Shown one piece after another: positions 30,911-40,482 of a stretch of DNA of 64,000 nt. Position numbers and translations under genes: made by a program. Within the stretch, counting starts at the first letter, position 1; each line of letters opens with the position of its first letter. Location of the stretch: contig CANRYS010000012.1 in the NCBI GenBank assembly GCA_947644305.1, positions 1-64,000 on the forward strand. Reading direction: 5' to 3'. Origin of the DNA: an uncultured Roseburia sp. Lineage in GTDB: Bacteria; Bacillota; Clostridia; Lachnospirales; Lachnospiraceae. The notes below the pieces were generated by a model that ran no database searches, was not told the origin of the DNA, and saw nothing but the letters and a program-made list of their open reading frames with translations.

Positions 30911-32089
30911 ATGAAAGAATTGGAACTGAAATACGGATGCAACCCAAATCAGAAACCTTCACGTATATTTATGGAAGAGGGGGAACTTCCGATCAAGGTG
31001 TTAAATGGTAAACCTGGCTACATCAACTTTTTGGACGCCTTTAATGGCTGGCAATTGGTGAAAGAACTGAAAAATGCTACCGGGCTTCCCGCTGCAACTT
31101 CATTTAAGCATGTATCCCCTGCCGGGGCAGCGGTAGGTCTGCCACTGAGCAAAGTAGAGGAAAAGATTTACTGGGTGGATGATTTGGGGGAATTATCACC
31201 ATTAGCAAGTGCCTATGCCAGAGCAAGGGGAGCTGACCGTATGTCTTCCTATGGCGATTTTATCGCCCTTTCTGATACATGCGACGTATCGGCAGCGAAG
31301 TTGATCAAGAGAGAATTTTCCGATGGTATCATTGCACCGGGCTATGAGCCGGAAGCGCTGGAGATATTGAAGGAAAAGAAAAAGGGCAGCTATGCTATTA
31401 TCGAGATCAATCCGAACTATGTACCAAAGGAAATCGAACGAAAGGAAGTATTTGGTATTACTTTTGAGCAAGGTCGAAATGAGCTGGTGATCGATGATGA
31501 ATTTTTCAGCAATGTGGTAACAGAGAAAAAAGAGCTTCCAGACCAGGCTAAGATTGATATGGCAATTTCTATGATTACATTAAAATATACTCAGTCCAAT
31601 TCTGTATGCTTTGTTAAGGGCGGCCAGGCGATCGGCATCGGCGCTGGACAGCAGTCCCGTATCCACTGTACCAGGCTTGCCGGCAGCAAGGCAGATAATT
31701 GGTTCCTCCGTCAGTCACCTCAGGTACTCAATCTTCCCTTTAAGACAGACATGAAGCGTGCCGAGAGAGACAATGCCATTGATAATTATATCGGTGAGGA
31801 TTATATGGATGTACTGGCAGACGGATGCTGGGAAAAATATTTTACGGAAAAACCACCGGTATTTACAAAGGAAGAAAAGCAGAAATGGCTCAGTGAATAT
31901 GCGAAGGATGTTACTCTTGGTTCCGATGCATTTTTCCCCTTTGATGACAATGTGGAGCGTGCTTTCCGCAGTGGTGTAAAATATATTGCACAGCCGGGTG
32001 GTTCCATTCGTGACCAGGATGTGATCGATGCCTGCAATCGTCATGGTATTGTGATGAGCTTTACAGGTTTGAGATTGTTCCACCACTAA
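30911..32089 (+). CDS. stand-alone AICAR formyltransferase
   Basis: A 393-residue protein matching the C-terminal transformylase half of PurH: ELKYGCNPNQKPS start, FKHVSPAGAAVG, YARARGADRMSSYGDF, KYTQSNSVCFVKGGQ, GAGQQSRIHCTRLA, and the terminal GIVMSFTGLRLFHH. It transfers a formyl group to AICAR. The N-terminal MGS-like cyclohydrolase domain is absent; PurO upstream supplies that step. The ATG at 30911 follows GAAAGGA. Confidence 0.92.
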   Translation: MKELELKYGCNPNQKPSRIFMEEGELPIKVLNGKPGYINFLDAFNGWQLVKELKNATGLPAATSFKHVSPAGAAVGLPLSKVEEKIYWVDDLGELSPLASAYARARGADRMSSYGDFIALSDTCDVSAAKLIKREFSDGIIAPGYEPEALEILKEKKKGSYAIIEINPNYVPKEIERKEVFGITFEQGRNELVIDDEFFSNVVTEKKELPDQAKIDMAISMITLKYTQSNSVCFVKGGQAIGIGAGQQSRIHCTRLAGSKADNWFLRQSPQVLNLPFKTDMKRAERDNAIDNYIGEDYMDVLADGCWEKYFTEKPPVFTKEEKQKWLSEYAKDVTLGSDAFFPFDDNVERAFRSGVKYIAQPGGSIRDQDVIDACNRHGIVMSFTGLRLFHH

Positions 32090-32103
32090 GAATAAAAAAT
32101 AGT

Positions 32104-32143
32104 AAAGCCGCTTTGCTGACAGAATGCAGCAGGGCGGCTTTGA
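32104..32143 (+). terminator. terminator after the purine genes
   Basis: AAAGCCGC pairs with GCGGCTTT, with an inner GCTG/CAGC stem. The T-run is short, so it may be a weak terminator. Confidence 0.6.
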
Positions 32144-32169
32144 ATAATAATTTTATATAAAGAAAAAAC

Positions 32170-32198
32170 TTGATAAGATATAAATTGTTTTGTATAAT
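32170..32198 (+). promoter_or_regulatory. promoter of the HD hydrolase pair
   Basis: TTGATA (32170-32175), 17 nt, then TATAAT (32193-32198). Confidence 0.65.
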
Positions 32199-32230
32199 AA
32201 AAATAATTAATATATATAAGGATGATTAAT

Positions 32231-32608
32231 ATGTGTAGATATTTAATGACAGATCAATTTTTAGGGGTTACTTTCACAAATCTAATTAAAAGAAATGTTT
32301 TTACAATCGAATTTTCAAAATTAAGTAGAATAGAAAAATTAGTAGATCAGAATTTGAGAAAGTCATATAACACAATATTATGTGTAACAAAGAATGAAAT
32401 TTATTCTGCCATTGATGAATACAATGATTTTTTTAGTGTAAATCATGACAATATTATGTTAAAAAATGAATTAGCTGAGAAATTGGAAAAAAGTGATTTA
32501 TATAAAGATGAATTTATTTATAAATTGGACAGATATTTTACGATGGGTATTCCCCGGGATATAAATATTGAGGTGACACGAATTATCGAAAAGTTTATTG
32601 AGGAGTAA
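32231..32608 (+). CDS. uncharacterised protein paired with HD phosphohydrolase
   Basis: A 125-residue soluble, helical, lysine- and glutamate-rich protein. I recognise no family. The ATG at 32231 is chosen for AAGGA at 32219-32223. It ends 6 nt before the HD hydrolase gene, with AGGAG inside the gap, so the two are one operon. Both are AT-richer than the purine genes before them. It may be a regulator or partner of the hydrolase. Confidence 0.55.
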   Translation: MCRYLMTDQFLGVTFTNLIKRNVFTIEFSKLSRIEKLVDQNLRKSYNTILCVTKNEIYSAIDEYNDFFSVNHDNIMLKNELAEKLEKSDLYKDEFIYKLDRYFTMGIPRDINIEVTRIIEKFIEE

Positions 32609-32614
32609 AAATGT

Positions 32615-34264
32615 ATGTCTTCTAAAATCATTAAGGATTCGATTCATGGATATATTACTTTGGACGAAACATTTTCTTATATTATAGATAGTCCTGAGTT
32701 TCAACGACTTAAATATATTGAGCAGGGAAGTTTCCGAGTATTATATCCGGCAGCAAGGCACGATAGGTTTATACATTCACTAGGAACGTATCATCTTGCA
32801 TGTAAGTTTGCCCAAAATTTTATACAAAATATACAAGAGGATTTAAATATAAACCTCGATAAAGTTAAAATTGAAATTGAAGAGGTTCAAAAGACCTTTT
32901 ATTATGCAGCTTTGCTTCATGATATCGGACATGCGCCATTTTCCCACACAAGCGAAAAATTTTTTAAAAGAAAAACTGAATCTGATGGCAGTTCAATTTC
33001 TATTAATATGCAATTGTGTAACGCAGTTTTTTCAATTGCTGAAGAGAATGAAGCTGAAAGATTCAAACAGGAATTTGAGGATTGTTCACCATCTCCCCAT
33101 GAAATTATGAGTGCGACGATCTTAATCAATAATGCTGATAATTTTTTAAGAGATATGAAAGACAAATTTGATCTGGAATTAGCAGCAAGAATGGTGATCG
33201 GATGCACATACGATTATAATAGTCAAGAGGAGATTTCAAAAGAAGAAAAATTATTTTTAGGAATTAAAAATTGTTTTATACGCTTACTAAATTCTGATAC
33301 TGTAGATGTTGATAAATTAGACTATATTACGCGTGATACACGAATGTCTGGCTTTGATAACGTGTCAATTGATATAGAAAGGCTGGTCCGGTCTGTTACA
33401 GCGATAAGACTTGAAAATGAAGAATGGATATATCCAGCTTTTAGAAAGAATGCCTTAAGTGTAATAGATAATGTTTTCAGAGCTAAGACAGAACAAGGTC
33501 TTTGGATGGTATCCCATCCTATCGTTTTATATGACTCAGAACTTTTATCTTACTGTATTCATAGGTTAGATTCTCTTGTTGGGCATGATTACATAAGTAA
33601 TGTTTTTTCCATTGATGCATTGGGACAAAAAGGTGTTACAGTAAATGGGAAAAAATATCGGCTGCTGAGTGATATAGATATAAGCGCGGATTTAAGGACT
33701 TTTTACGAAAAAGAAGAATTGTTCAGGGAATTATATGAACGTCAAACACGCCGTCATCCTATTTGGAAGTCATATTATGAATATAAATATTTATTTAAAT
33801 CCGAAAAAAATACAAATACAGAAGAGGATGTATTTGTATTTTTCAAAGGATTAATGGACTATATGAAGGATTCAGAGATTTTTGTTTTGTGCGATGAATC
33901 CTTAGAAAAAATTCTTGAAAACGATCAGGTAAGTAAAAATGTTAAAGAGGCTGCTTTCTTTTTGAAAAGTTTTTGTGAAAATAATAATATAAAACTTAAT
34001 TTTGCTCTTTTACCTTCAACAAACTCATTTTCACCCAAATTTAATGCAGAATCTGTCTATATTCTTTTTGCAAAGCTGCCAGACAGAAATGGAAAGAATT
34101 ATGAAACATATAATTTCATAAAAGAATCTGGCAGTAATGAGGATAAGCACAGGATGTTTTATCTTTATTCCCAGGAGAAGTTTTCAAAGGAACAAATTGA
34201 GTCTTTTAAAGAGACAATAATCAATCATGTTGAACGGATTAATAAAAAAATGCCAAGACCTTAA
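32615..34264 (+). CDS. HD-superfamily phosphohydrolase, dNTPase/SAMHD1-like
   Basis: A 549-residue protein. N-terminal half is an HD domain: SIHGYI and FQRLKYIEQ start, ARHDRFIHSLGTYHL with H54, then LLHDIGHAPFSH with H102/D103, and VDKLDYITRD for the last metal ligand. This arrangement is shared by dGTPases, YwfO-like enzymes and SAMHD1. The C-terminal half is unrecognised. It is likely to hydrolyse nucleotides, possibly dNTPs. It converges on a chemoreceptor gene with 2 nt between stops. The role could be housekeeping or anti-phage. Confidence 0.8.
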   Translation: MSSKIIKDSIHGYITLDETFSYIIDSPEFQRLKYIEQGSFRVLYPAARHDRFIHSLGTYHLACKFAQNFIQNIQEDLNINLDKVKIEIEEVQKTFYYAALLHDIGHAPFSHTSEKFFKRKTESDGSSISINMQLCNAVFSIAEENEAERFKQEFEDCSPSPHEIMSATILINNADNFLRDMKDKFDLELAARMVIGCTYDYNSQEEISKEEKLFLGIKNCFIRLLNSDTVDVDKLDYITRDTRMSGFDNVSIDIERLVRSVTAIRLENEEWIYPAFRKNALSVIDNVFRAKTEQGLWMVSHPIVLYDSELLSYCIHRLDSLVGHDYISNVFSIDALGQKGVTVNGKKYRLLSDIDISADLRTFYEKEELFRELYERQTRRHPIWKSYYEYKYLFKSEKNTNTEEDVFVFFKGLMDYMKDSEIFVLCDESLEKILENDQVSKNVKEAAFFLKSFCENNNIKLNFALLPSTNSFSPKFNAESVYILFAKLPDRNGKNYETYNFIKESGSNEDKHRMFYLYSQEKFSKEQIESFKETIINHVERINKKMPRP

Positions 34265-34266
34265 AC

Positions 34267-35763
34267 TTATTTCTCCATATATTTATCAATCGCTGAAACA
34301 GTGTTCAAAAGTTCTTTCATCAGTTCACTGGTCTGTTTTGTCTTTGTATTCGTATTCTTTCCAAGTTCAACGGCCTGCTGGGTGCTGGAGGAAACCTCTT
34401 CGCTGACAGCAGAGATCTGGTTGATGCTGTCTACAATCGTGTTGTTGGAGTCCATAACTTCTTCGATCTCCTGATAGATCTCATGGACATTTTGATTTAA
34501 TCCGTTCATCTTTGTTCCAATACCGGTAAACTGATGGCTGACATTTTCAATAAGCTCACGTTCCGTCTTACTGGTGGCTAAAACAGTGTCGGCAGTATCT
34601 TTGGCGATCGAAGCATTGCTCTGTAATTCATTTACAATGTTCTGAATTCCCTCGGTAAGTTTTCTGGTCTCTTCCGCAAGTTCACGAATTTCTTCTGCCA
34701 CAACAGCAAATCCTTTTCCAGCTTCCCCAGCGCGGGCGCTTTCAATGGATGCATTCAAGGCGAGTAAATTCGTCTGACTGGAAATAGAAGAAATTTGATT
34801 TGTGATTTCCTCCACTTTTTCTGCATTGTGGGAAAGATTCGTAATGACTTCCACAACTTTCTGGTTAGCAGTCTGAGATTCTTTGGATTGAATTTGCAGG
34901 TTATTGATGGACTCCTGTCCACCAGTGACAGCTTCTTCTGATTCCTTAGCCAGTAAAAGCATTTCATCGGACATTGCTTTTGTCTTACGAATCATAGACT
35001 GAATGTTTTCTGTCATGACTGTCTGTCTTTCTATGCTCTCGGTGTTGTTCGCGTTTCCATGGGCGATGTCTTCTAAGGCAGCGGCGGTGTTGTCGATGTC
35101 AACCTCCAAAGATTCCATATAATCATTTGCTTTGGTTGAATTTTCTCGGACGGTATTGATAACTTGCAGTACATCATCCAGAAGTTGCGTACTCTTTTCC
35201 TTCTCATCGTTTAGATTATCAATGCGAATAGAATTGTTTTTATTGGAAAGTAAAGTCGTTCCGCACAGAACAATAAGATAAACGATGACACTTGCGCCGT
35301 GAAGCAGAAGAGAAGTACTGTTGAGCTCCTGTCCCGCATGTGTAGTTCTTAAAATAGTGACGGTATATATAATATCTGCTATATTTAGTACACTAAACGC
35401 TATGGACGTGCGTAGGATGAGGTTGTAATCATAATAAAGGATGTAAAGCACGGATACGGGGAAAACGATAACAAAAACTAAGTCATTTTTTGCCCCAAAA
35501 AGTTGGAGGGCATAGACGATGAGGTAACCTGTCATCGAGACATTCTTAAACAGAGTACTGTCTTTTTTATTAAAGTAGATGACAAAGCTGATAACCAGCG
35601 ACAGAATGACGCAAACATCTACTGCTATCGTAAAACCAAGGGAAATATTATCCTTCATATAATCTGATATGTACCCAAAGAACATAAACATATTGATGAT
35701 CGTCATGATGATCAGAATAAATTTGTTTACAGATTTAAGATTGTTATATTCTTTTTCTTTCAT
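34267..35763 (-). CDS. methyl-accepting chemotaxis protein with membrane-embedded N-terminus
   Basis: A 498-residue chemoreceptor. The N-terminal 180 residues contain about six hydrophobic helices with no large extracellular ligand domain and no clear HAMP. A long coiled-coil signalling domain follows; its conserved hairpin tip is [20 protein letters not shown], which contacts CheA/CheW. The ATG at 35763 follows GGAGGA. The signal sensed is unknown; a membrane-potential or lipid signal is possible. Confidence 0.9.
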   Translation of the reverse strand: MKEKEYNNLKSVNKFILIIMTIINMFMFFGYISDYMKDNISLGFTIAVDVCVILSLVISFVIYFNKKDSTLFKNVSMTGYLIVYALQLFGAKNDLVFVIVFPVSVLYILYYDYNLILRTSIAFSVLNIADIIYTVTILRTTHAGQELNSTSLLLHGASVIVYLIVLCGTTLLSNKNNSIRIDNLNDEKEKSTQLLDDVLQVINTVRENSTKANDYMESLEVDIDNTAAALEDIAHGNANNTESIERQTVMTENIQSMIRKTKAMSDEMLLLAKESEEAVTGGQESINNLQIQSKESQTANQKVVEVITNLSHNAEKVEEITNQISSISSQTNLLALNASIESARAGEAGKGFAVVAEEIRELAEETRKLTEGIQNIVNELQSNASIAKDTADTVLATSKTERELIENVSHQFTGIGTKMNGLNQNVHEIYQEIEEVMDSNNTIVDSINQISAVSEEVSSSTQQAVELGKNTNTKTKQTSELMKELLNTVSAIDKYMEK

Positions 35764-35858
35764 TTGCTGTTCCTCCAATATTTGTAATGCTAATTCTATT
35801 GTACCAAATTGTAGCTTTTCTGACTAGACCCAGAAATATTTTTTTGTCTATATATCAG

Positions 35859-35887
35859 TTGCGACTTTTGGAAAAAATTGATATAAT
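35859..35887 (+). promoter_or_regulatory. promoter of the 36.1-kb esterase
   Basis: TTGCGA (35859-35864), 17 nt, then a perfect TATAAT (35882-35887). It implies a leader of about 230 nt before the ATG at 36125. Confidence 0.6.
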
Positions 35888-36088
35888 ATGATGCTAGGGT
35901 CAAAAGGTCAAAATGCCGTTCATGCTTGCATGATAAGGCATTTGAACTTGGGACCCGCCAAACATGAGAAAGGAGCGATTTACGTAGTAAATCAGCGGAT
36001 TTCGAATGTTTGGTGGATTGCGGAAGTTGTGAAACAACGAAGCAATCCGTAGCATTGCTAGGGTCAAAATATCTTTTGACCCCAATAT
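35888..36088. repeat. structured intergenic repeat / long leader RNA element
   Basis: A 200-nt block with nested stems: AAATGCC/GGCATTT (35911-35943) around TCATGC/GCATGA; CCGCCAAACAT/ATGTTTGGTGG (35955-36016) around GATTTAC/GTAAATC; GGATTGC/GCAATCC (36015-36048) around GTTGT/ACAAC; and GGGTCAAAA/TTTTGACCC (36061-36082). The 14-mer TGCTAGGGTCAAAA occurs at both ends (35892-35905 and 36055-36068). Partial copies occur at 25438-25458 and 56964-56979. It may be a REP- or MITE-like element, a leader RNA, or both. Confidence 0.6.
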
Positions 36089-36124
36089 CTTAATATATTA
36101 CTATATAAAAGGAGAGGGTAAAAC

Positions 36125-37867
36125 ATGAAAAAGCAAAAAAAAATAGGTAAGTTGCTTTCCATCTTTTTTTTGATGCTTGCTCTTGTGGCAGGAATCACCG
36201 CGGAAGCAGCTCCCGCAGGTGCAGCGGGAAAAAAAGCAAAATTATCGATTAAGCTAAACAGTAAAAAGCTTTCCCTGAAGATCGGTTCACGTTATACTTT
36301 GAAGGCAAAAGTAAAACCTGCGAAAGCAAAAGTATCATGGAAGTCATCCAAAAAGAAAGTAGCTGTTGTTTCTTCCAAGGGAAAGATTACGCCGAAAAAG
36401 GCCGGAAAGACGACGATCACTGCGACAGTACGTTATAAAAAGATGACAAAAAAGGCATCTTGTAAAGTGACGGTGACAAAGCAAAAGAAACCAGTTGTAC
36501 CGAAGCCTACCTTGGTGAACACGGCAACTCCGACTCCACAGCAAAAGCGGGTAAATCAGATTGTGACAGAGAAAGCTTCTTATACACTGGAGATAGGAAA
36601 AACTTTAGCACTGAATGCTTCTGTTTTACCAGTGGATGCTTCTAGTAAAGTGTTGACATATACCAGTGATAATCCTTCAGTGGCATCGGTGGATGAGAAG
36701 GGAATGGTCCAGCCACTGAAAGAGGGTACAGCTAACATTACGATCTGTGCTACAGATGGCTCACAGGTGATGACTGTAGTTCAGGTAAAAGTGGCTTCTA
36801 TGGTTACATCGATCAAACAGGAAGAGGCGATTACTCTCAATGTGGGAGAGACATATACCCTTGCGCCCCAGATAGCGCCAGAAGGTGCCACATTACATAG
36901 CTGTAGAATCTCCAATACAAAGGACTATGTTGCTTCTGTCTCTGAAAGTGGCAGTGTAACCGCTAAATATCCAGGAATAACGATGGTTACGGTGTCTTCT
37001 GCATTAAATCCAGAAGTAAACTGCCGGTTCCGTATCCAGGTGACAGATGATTTTACTGCTCCAGAAGGATTTGACAAGAAGGATGACAGCATCGCTCATG
37101 GTGAGCTGAAAAACTTCCAGTATCCTTCTGATTACCGTTCCAGTGGAAAAGCCCGCGCTCGTATCTGGCTGCCACCAGATTATGACGTAGATAAAGAATA
37201 TAATCTTCTGTTCTGTCTCCATGGTGGCAACGATGATGAGACCTACTGGACTTCTGACAAGGGAGGAACAAATGATGGATGTTCCGCAGATAAGGTATTG
37301 GATAATGCCTATGCACAGGGATTGATGGAAGACACAATCGTTGTATTTACCAGCGGAGTAATTCCTTATGATTCCACTAAAGAATATCCGAATATTGTGG
37401 AGAATCCGCTGCTTACAGATTTCTGGAAGAATCACTATCTGTTGGAATTTGAGATTATCAACAATCTCATGCCGTATATGGAAGAGAATTATTCCATTAT
37501 GACGGGACCGGAGCACACAGGTATCTGCGGATTGTCTATGGGATGTGCCCAGACCATGGAGATCGGTTTGAAGCATCCAGATCTCTTCGGATATGTGGGC
37601 TGCTATTCTGCCGGACCATTTGAGACAGATAACCAGCCTTTTGTGAAAAGTAAAGAGGATGCCGAATACCTGAATTCCAAATTGAAACTTCTTTTCTTTA
37701 TAACCGGAGAAAATGATCACATGATGGATGACAGTATGCGGAACTTTGTGAAGACTTGTGACAGCTTTGACGTGAACCATGTCTTTTATGAGGTTCCTGG
37801 ACGCGGTCACGATGATTTCTGCTGGGACCGCTGTCTGTACGCGTTCATCAAATATGCATTTAAATAA
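36125..37867 (+). CDS. secreted CE1-type esterase with three Ig-like modules
   Basis: A 580-residue secreted protein. Signal peptide (residues 1-28); a lysine-rich Ig-like module (about 38-118); a short Pro/Thr linker; two further BIG2-like modules (about 145-225 and 230-312); then an alpha/beta hydrolase of the esterase D/feruloyl-esterase type (about 320-580). Nucleophile is Ser471 in GLSMG, and the catalytic His is in GRGHDDF. It probably removes acetyl or feruloyl groups from xylan. No sortase, SLH or dockerin signal is present. It stands apart from the main locus, with a long structured leader. It lacks the glycine after GLSMG (Cys instead), unlike the pair at 46-49 kb. Confidence 0.82.
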   Translation: MKKQKKIGKLLSIFFLMLALVAGITAEAAPAGAAGKKAKLSIKLNSKKLSLKIGSRYTLKAKVKPAKAKVSWKSSKKKVAVVSSKGKITPKKAGKTTITATVRYKKMTKKASCKVTVTKQKKPVVPKPTLVNTATPTPQQKRVNQIVTEKASYTLEIGKTLALNASVLPVDASSKVLTYTSDNPSVASVDEKGMVQPLKEGTANITICATDGSQVMTVVQVKVASMVTSIKQEEAITLNVGETYTLAPQIAPEGATLHSCRISNTKDYVASVSESGSVTAKYPGITMVTVSSALNPEVNCRFRIQVTDDFTAPEGFDKKDDSIAHGELKNFQYPSDYRSSGKARARIWLPPDYDVDKEYNLLFCLHGGNDDETYWTSDKGGTNDGCSADKVLDNAYAQGLMEDTIVVFTSGVIPYDSTKEYPNIVENPLLTDFWKNHYLLEFEIINNLMPYMEENYSIMTGPEHTGICGLSMGCAQTMEIGLKHPDLFGYVGCYSAGPFETDNQPFVKSKEDAEYLNSKLKLLFFITGENDHMMDDSMRNFVKTCDSFDVNHVFYEVPGRGHDDFCWDRCLYAFIKYAFK

Positions 37868-37878
37868 TCTGGTGCATG

Positions 37879-38334
37879 TTAATAACTTTTTTTATCATGG
37901 ATATTCTGGTAGGAGTGGAAAAGCTTCTGACATTCTTCTTGGGCTTCTGCGTTCATATCAAGGAGTGAAGTTTTTCCTGCCAGATATTCATAGAACTTGT
38001 CATCACGGAAACCAATCGCATCGGTATCGGTACGATCGCAGCCATAGTGTACGGTCTTGATGTTTGCCCAGAGGATGCCACCCAGACACATGGGGCATGG
38101 TTCTGCCGTGGTGTATAGTTCACAGCCAGAGAGGTCATGAGTGCCGAGATTGTGGCAGGCATCCCGGATCGCTTCCATCTCACCATGGCAGGTAGGATCT
38201 TTTTTGAGGAGGACTCGGTTGTGTCCTCTTCCCACGATCCTGCCGTCCTTGACGATGACAGAGCCAAAGGGACCGCCGTGTCCGTTTTCGATGCCTTCAT
38301 ATGCCTCATTTAAAGCTTCTTTCATATAATCCAT
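37879..38334 (-). CDS. guanine deaminase-like nucleoside/base deaminase
   Basis: A 151-residue zinc deaminase of the CDA fold. Zinc and catalytic motifs are HGEMEAI (Glu as proton shuttle) and PCPMC. The GGPFGSVIVKDG start and the PCPMCLGGILWA context match GuaD-type guanine deaminases better than TadA. Start MDYMKEAL has a weak ribosome site. It converges with the esterase gene, 11 nt apart. Substrate (guanine or another base) is inferred. Confidence 0.82.
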   Translation of the reverse strand: MDYMKEALNEAYEGIENGHGGPFGSVIVKDGRIVGRGHNRVLLKKDPTCHGEMEAIRDACHNLGTHDLSGCELYTTAEPCPMCLGGILWANIKTVHYGCDRTDTDAIGFRDDKFYEYLAGKTSLLDMNAEAQEECQKLFHSYQNIHDKKSY

Positions 38335-38354
38335 AATATAATATTCCTTTCTCT

Positions 38355-38402
38355 AAAATAAAGCAGTAATTCTGGTACGAGACCAGATCACTGCTTTATT
38401 TT
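38355..38402 (-). terminator. terminator after metK
   Basis: AAAATAAAGCAGT pairs with ACTGCTTTATTTT (38355-38367 and 38390-38402). T-runs occur on both strands, but no convergent gene needs the other side. Confidence 0.8.
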
Positions 38403-38448
38403 TCGTGTATATTATTTTTTAGTAAATCCTATCTTATTCGTACATTCG

Positions 38449-39627
38449 TTATAAGTATTTCTTTAGAACCTCTGCTTTATTCGTCTTTTCCCATGGAAGA
38501 TTCAGATCACTGCGTCCGAAATGTCCGTAAGCAGCAGTCGCTTTATAAATTGGGCGCCGCAGATCTAGCATTTGTATGATGCCGGCAGGTCGAAGATCAA
38601 AATTTTCTGTTATGATATCTGCCAGCTTATCCTCTGGAAGTTTGCCAGTACCAAAGGTATCGATACGTACAGAAGTAGGAGAAGCGACTCCGATGGCGTA
38701 GGAAAGCTGAATCTCCGCCCGGTCACAAAGTCCGGCAGCTACGAGATTCTTTGCCACATAGCGGGCTGCATAAGCTGCGGAACGATCCACTTTTGTCGGA
38801 TCTTTTCCAGAAAATGCGCCGCCGCCGTGACGAGCCCATCCGCCATAAGTATCTACAATGATCTTACGCCCGGTCACTCCGCTGTCGCCATTTGGCCCAC
38901 CGATGACAAAACGTCCCGTTGGATTGATATATATTTTGGTATCATCATCCAAAAGTTCCGCAGGTAAAATCGGATCGATCACATATGTACGGATATCCTT
39001 TTGAATCTGTTCCCAGGAGATATCTGCACTGTGCTGGCTGGAGATGACTACGGCATCGATACGGATGGGTTTTCCTTCTTTGTCATATTCTACTGTAACC
39101 TGAGATTTTCCGTCCGGTCGAAGATAAGGTAACGTACCATCCTTACGTACTTTTGTCAGTTGGTGAGTCAGAAGATGTGCCAGATAGATCGGATATGGCA
39201 TATATTCGTCGGTTTCGTTGGTGGCATAGCCAAACATCATTCCCTGGTCGCCGGCGCCGATGGCGTCAAGTTCTGTATCTGTCAATTTTGATTCCAGTGC
39301 TTTATCCACACCGAGAGCGATATCGGCAGACTGTTTGTCGATGGATACCATGACACCGCAGGTAGAACCGTCAAAGCCCTTTGCGGAATCGTCATAGCCT
39401 ATTTCGTTGATTGTATTTCGGATAATACTCTGAAAATCCACCTGTGCAGAGGTTGTGATCTCTCCCATGACCAGTACGAGTCCAGTAGTGATCGCTGTCT
39501 CGCAGGCAACTCGACTCATGGGATCTTGTGCCAGCAAAGCATCCAAAATGGAGTCGGATATCTGGTCACATATTTTATCAGGATGTCCCTCTGTGACGGA
39601 TTCAGAGGTAAATAGTATTTTGCTCAT
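38449..39627 (-). CDS. metK: S-adenosylmethionine synthase
   Basis: A 392-residue enzyme making SAM from methionine and ATP. Signatures [12 protein letters not shown] and [16 protein letters not shown] are present, and the N-terminal [16 protein letters not shown] is intact. Length is standard. Upstream is a promoter but no SAM riboswitch that I can recognise. Confidence 0.97.
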   Translation of the reverse strand: MSKILFTSESVTEGHPDKICDQISDSILDALLAQDPMSRVACETAITTGLVLVMGEITTSAQVDFQSIIRNTINEIGYDDSAKGFDGSTCGVMVSIDKQSADIALGVDKALESKLTDTELDAIGAGDQGMMFGYATNETDEYMPYPIYLAHLLTHQLTKVRKDGTLPYLRPDGKSQVTVEYDKEGKPIRIDAVVISSQHSADISWEQIQKDIRTYVIDPILPAELLDDDTKIYINPTGRFVIGGPNGDSGVTGRKIIVDTYGGWARHGGGAFSGKDPTKVDRSAAYAARYVAKNLVAAGLCDRAEIQLSYAIGVASPTSVRIDTFGTGKLPEDKLADIITENFDLRPAGIIQMLDLRRPIYKATAAYGHFGRSDLNLPWEKTNKAEVLKKYL

Positions 39628-39697
39628 ATTTAGTCCTCCTCAGTTTATGTTCAACTAGCAAAAATGAATCATTATGTTAGCTGGTATTCCATCTTTT

Positions 39698-39726
39698 AGA
39701 ATACATCAATTCATGGATCACGTCAA
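39698..39726 (-). promoter_or_regulatory. metK promoter
   Basis: On the minus strand, TTGACG (39721-39726), 17 nt, then TATTCT (39698-39703). Confidence 0.65.
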
Positions 39727-39785
39727 GGAAATACATGAAATTTAACAATATTTATGAATTGCTGGCGTCGAGCTAACTTTACCCG

Positions 39786-39814
39786 TTGAAAAATAATTTA
39801 TTCTGATGTATAAT
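39786..39814 (+). promoter_or_regulatory. promoter of the small-protein trio
   Basis: TTGAAA (39786-39791), 17 nt, then a perfect TATAAT (39809-39814), divergent from metK. Confidence 0.75.
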
Positions 39815-39855
39815 TTATGTGTATCTGTAAAATGAAACTTTAGGAGGAAAGGCAT

Positions 39856-40257
39856 TTGAGAGGGATAGTGACGAGAAAACGAATTGGTATTTTACTAATT
39901 CTGTCTATATTGCTCTGCGAGATATGTCTGAATGAACAACCATTCCGGACATATTTTTTTGCTGCTCCAGATTGTGAGATTAGTTCCAGTGTTCAGATAC
40001 ATAAAGAAAAAGGAGTAATCTGTGAACAGAGGCTCTCAGGGCGTACTGTTACAGGTGAAATACTTCGTCGCATGAACCGACGTGTATCGGATTCTGTTTT
40101 CCGCAGATCTGCTGTCGGTTTTTCATTTGTGGATGATCTTCCACGATTGTTCCATTCCACGATTTATCTGCAGACGAGCCGGATCTCCCAACACACCAGT
40201 GGACATATGGAGATGATTCGCTGCATTTACCAAAAGGACGGTAAGAAACGAGCGTAA
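39856..40257 (+). CDS. uncharacterised secreted or anchored protein
   Basis: A 133-residue basic protein with an N-terminal hydrophobic segment (about residues 9-25) that may be a signal or anchor. No family recognised. TTG start follows AGGAGG at proper spacing. Strong promoter at 39786-39814. It precedes two very small membrane proteins, and the three are likely one operon. Confidence 0.55.
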   Translation: MRGIVTRKRIGILLILSILLCEICLNEQPFRTYFFAAPDCEISSSVQIHKEKGVICEQRLSGRTVTGEILRRMNRRVSDSVFRRSAVGFSFVDDLPRLFHSTIYLQTSRISQHTSGHMEMIRCIYQKDGKKRA

Positions 40258-40351
40258 GAAGGAATTTAAGCAAAATAATTGTAAAATATTTCCTATGATA
40301 CGTAGGTGTTTTTTGCGTACAAAAAAGCCTTTTGGCAGATGGAGGATTCAT

Positions 40352-40477
40352 ATGTTTGAAATAGTTACCATTGTTGTGGCGGTCATATTATTGATTGGGG
40401 CAACAATTTTCAGTTGGAGACTGGACAATACTGGTCCAGTTTTAAATGAGAAAAAAGAAAGCATCGGGGAGGATTGA
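40352..40477 (+). CDS. 41-residue single-pass membrane protein
   Basis: ATG at 40352 follows GGAGG. The protein is one transmembrane helix (about residues 3-22) followed by a short charged tail ending KKESIGED. No family recognised. Six nt separate its stop from the next small gene. Confidence 0.55.
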   Translation: MFEIVTIVVAVILLIGATIFSWRLDNTGPVLNEKKESIGED

Positions 40478-40482
40478 TCTTT

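Noticed and set aside
35888..36124. c-di-GMP or other known riboswitch upstream of the esterase
   Set aside because: The leader is structured, but none of the conserved GEMM-type or c-di-GMP-II sequence motifs are recognisable, and parts of the block recur elsewhere as a repeat.
37004..37810. long open frame on the minus strand opposite the esterase
   Set aside because: No ribosome site or family resemblance; it mirrors the coding bias of the real gene.
39628..39855. SAM riboswitch upstream of metK
   Set aside because: The leader between promoter and start is short and has no CTTATCAAGAG-type core or matching helices.
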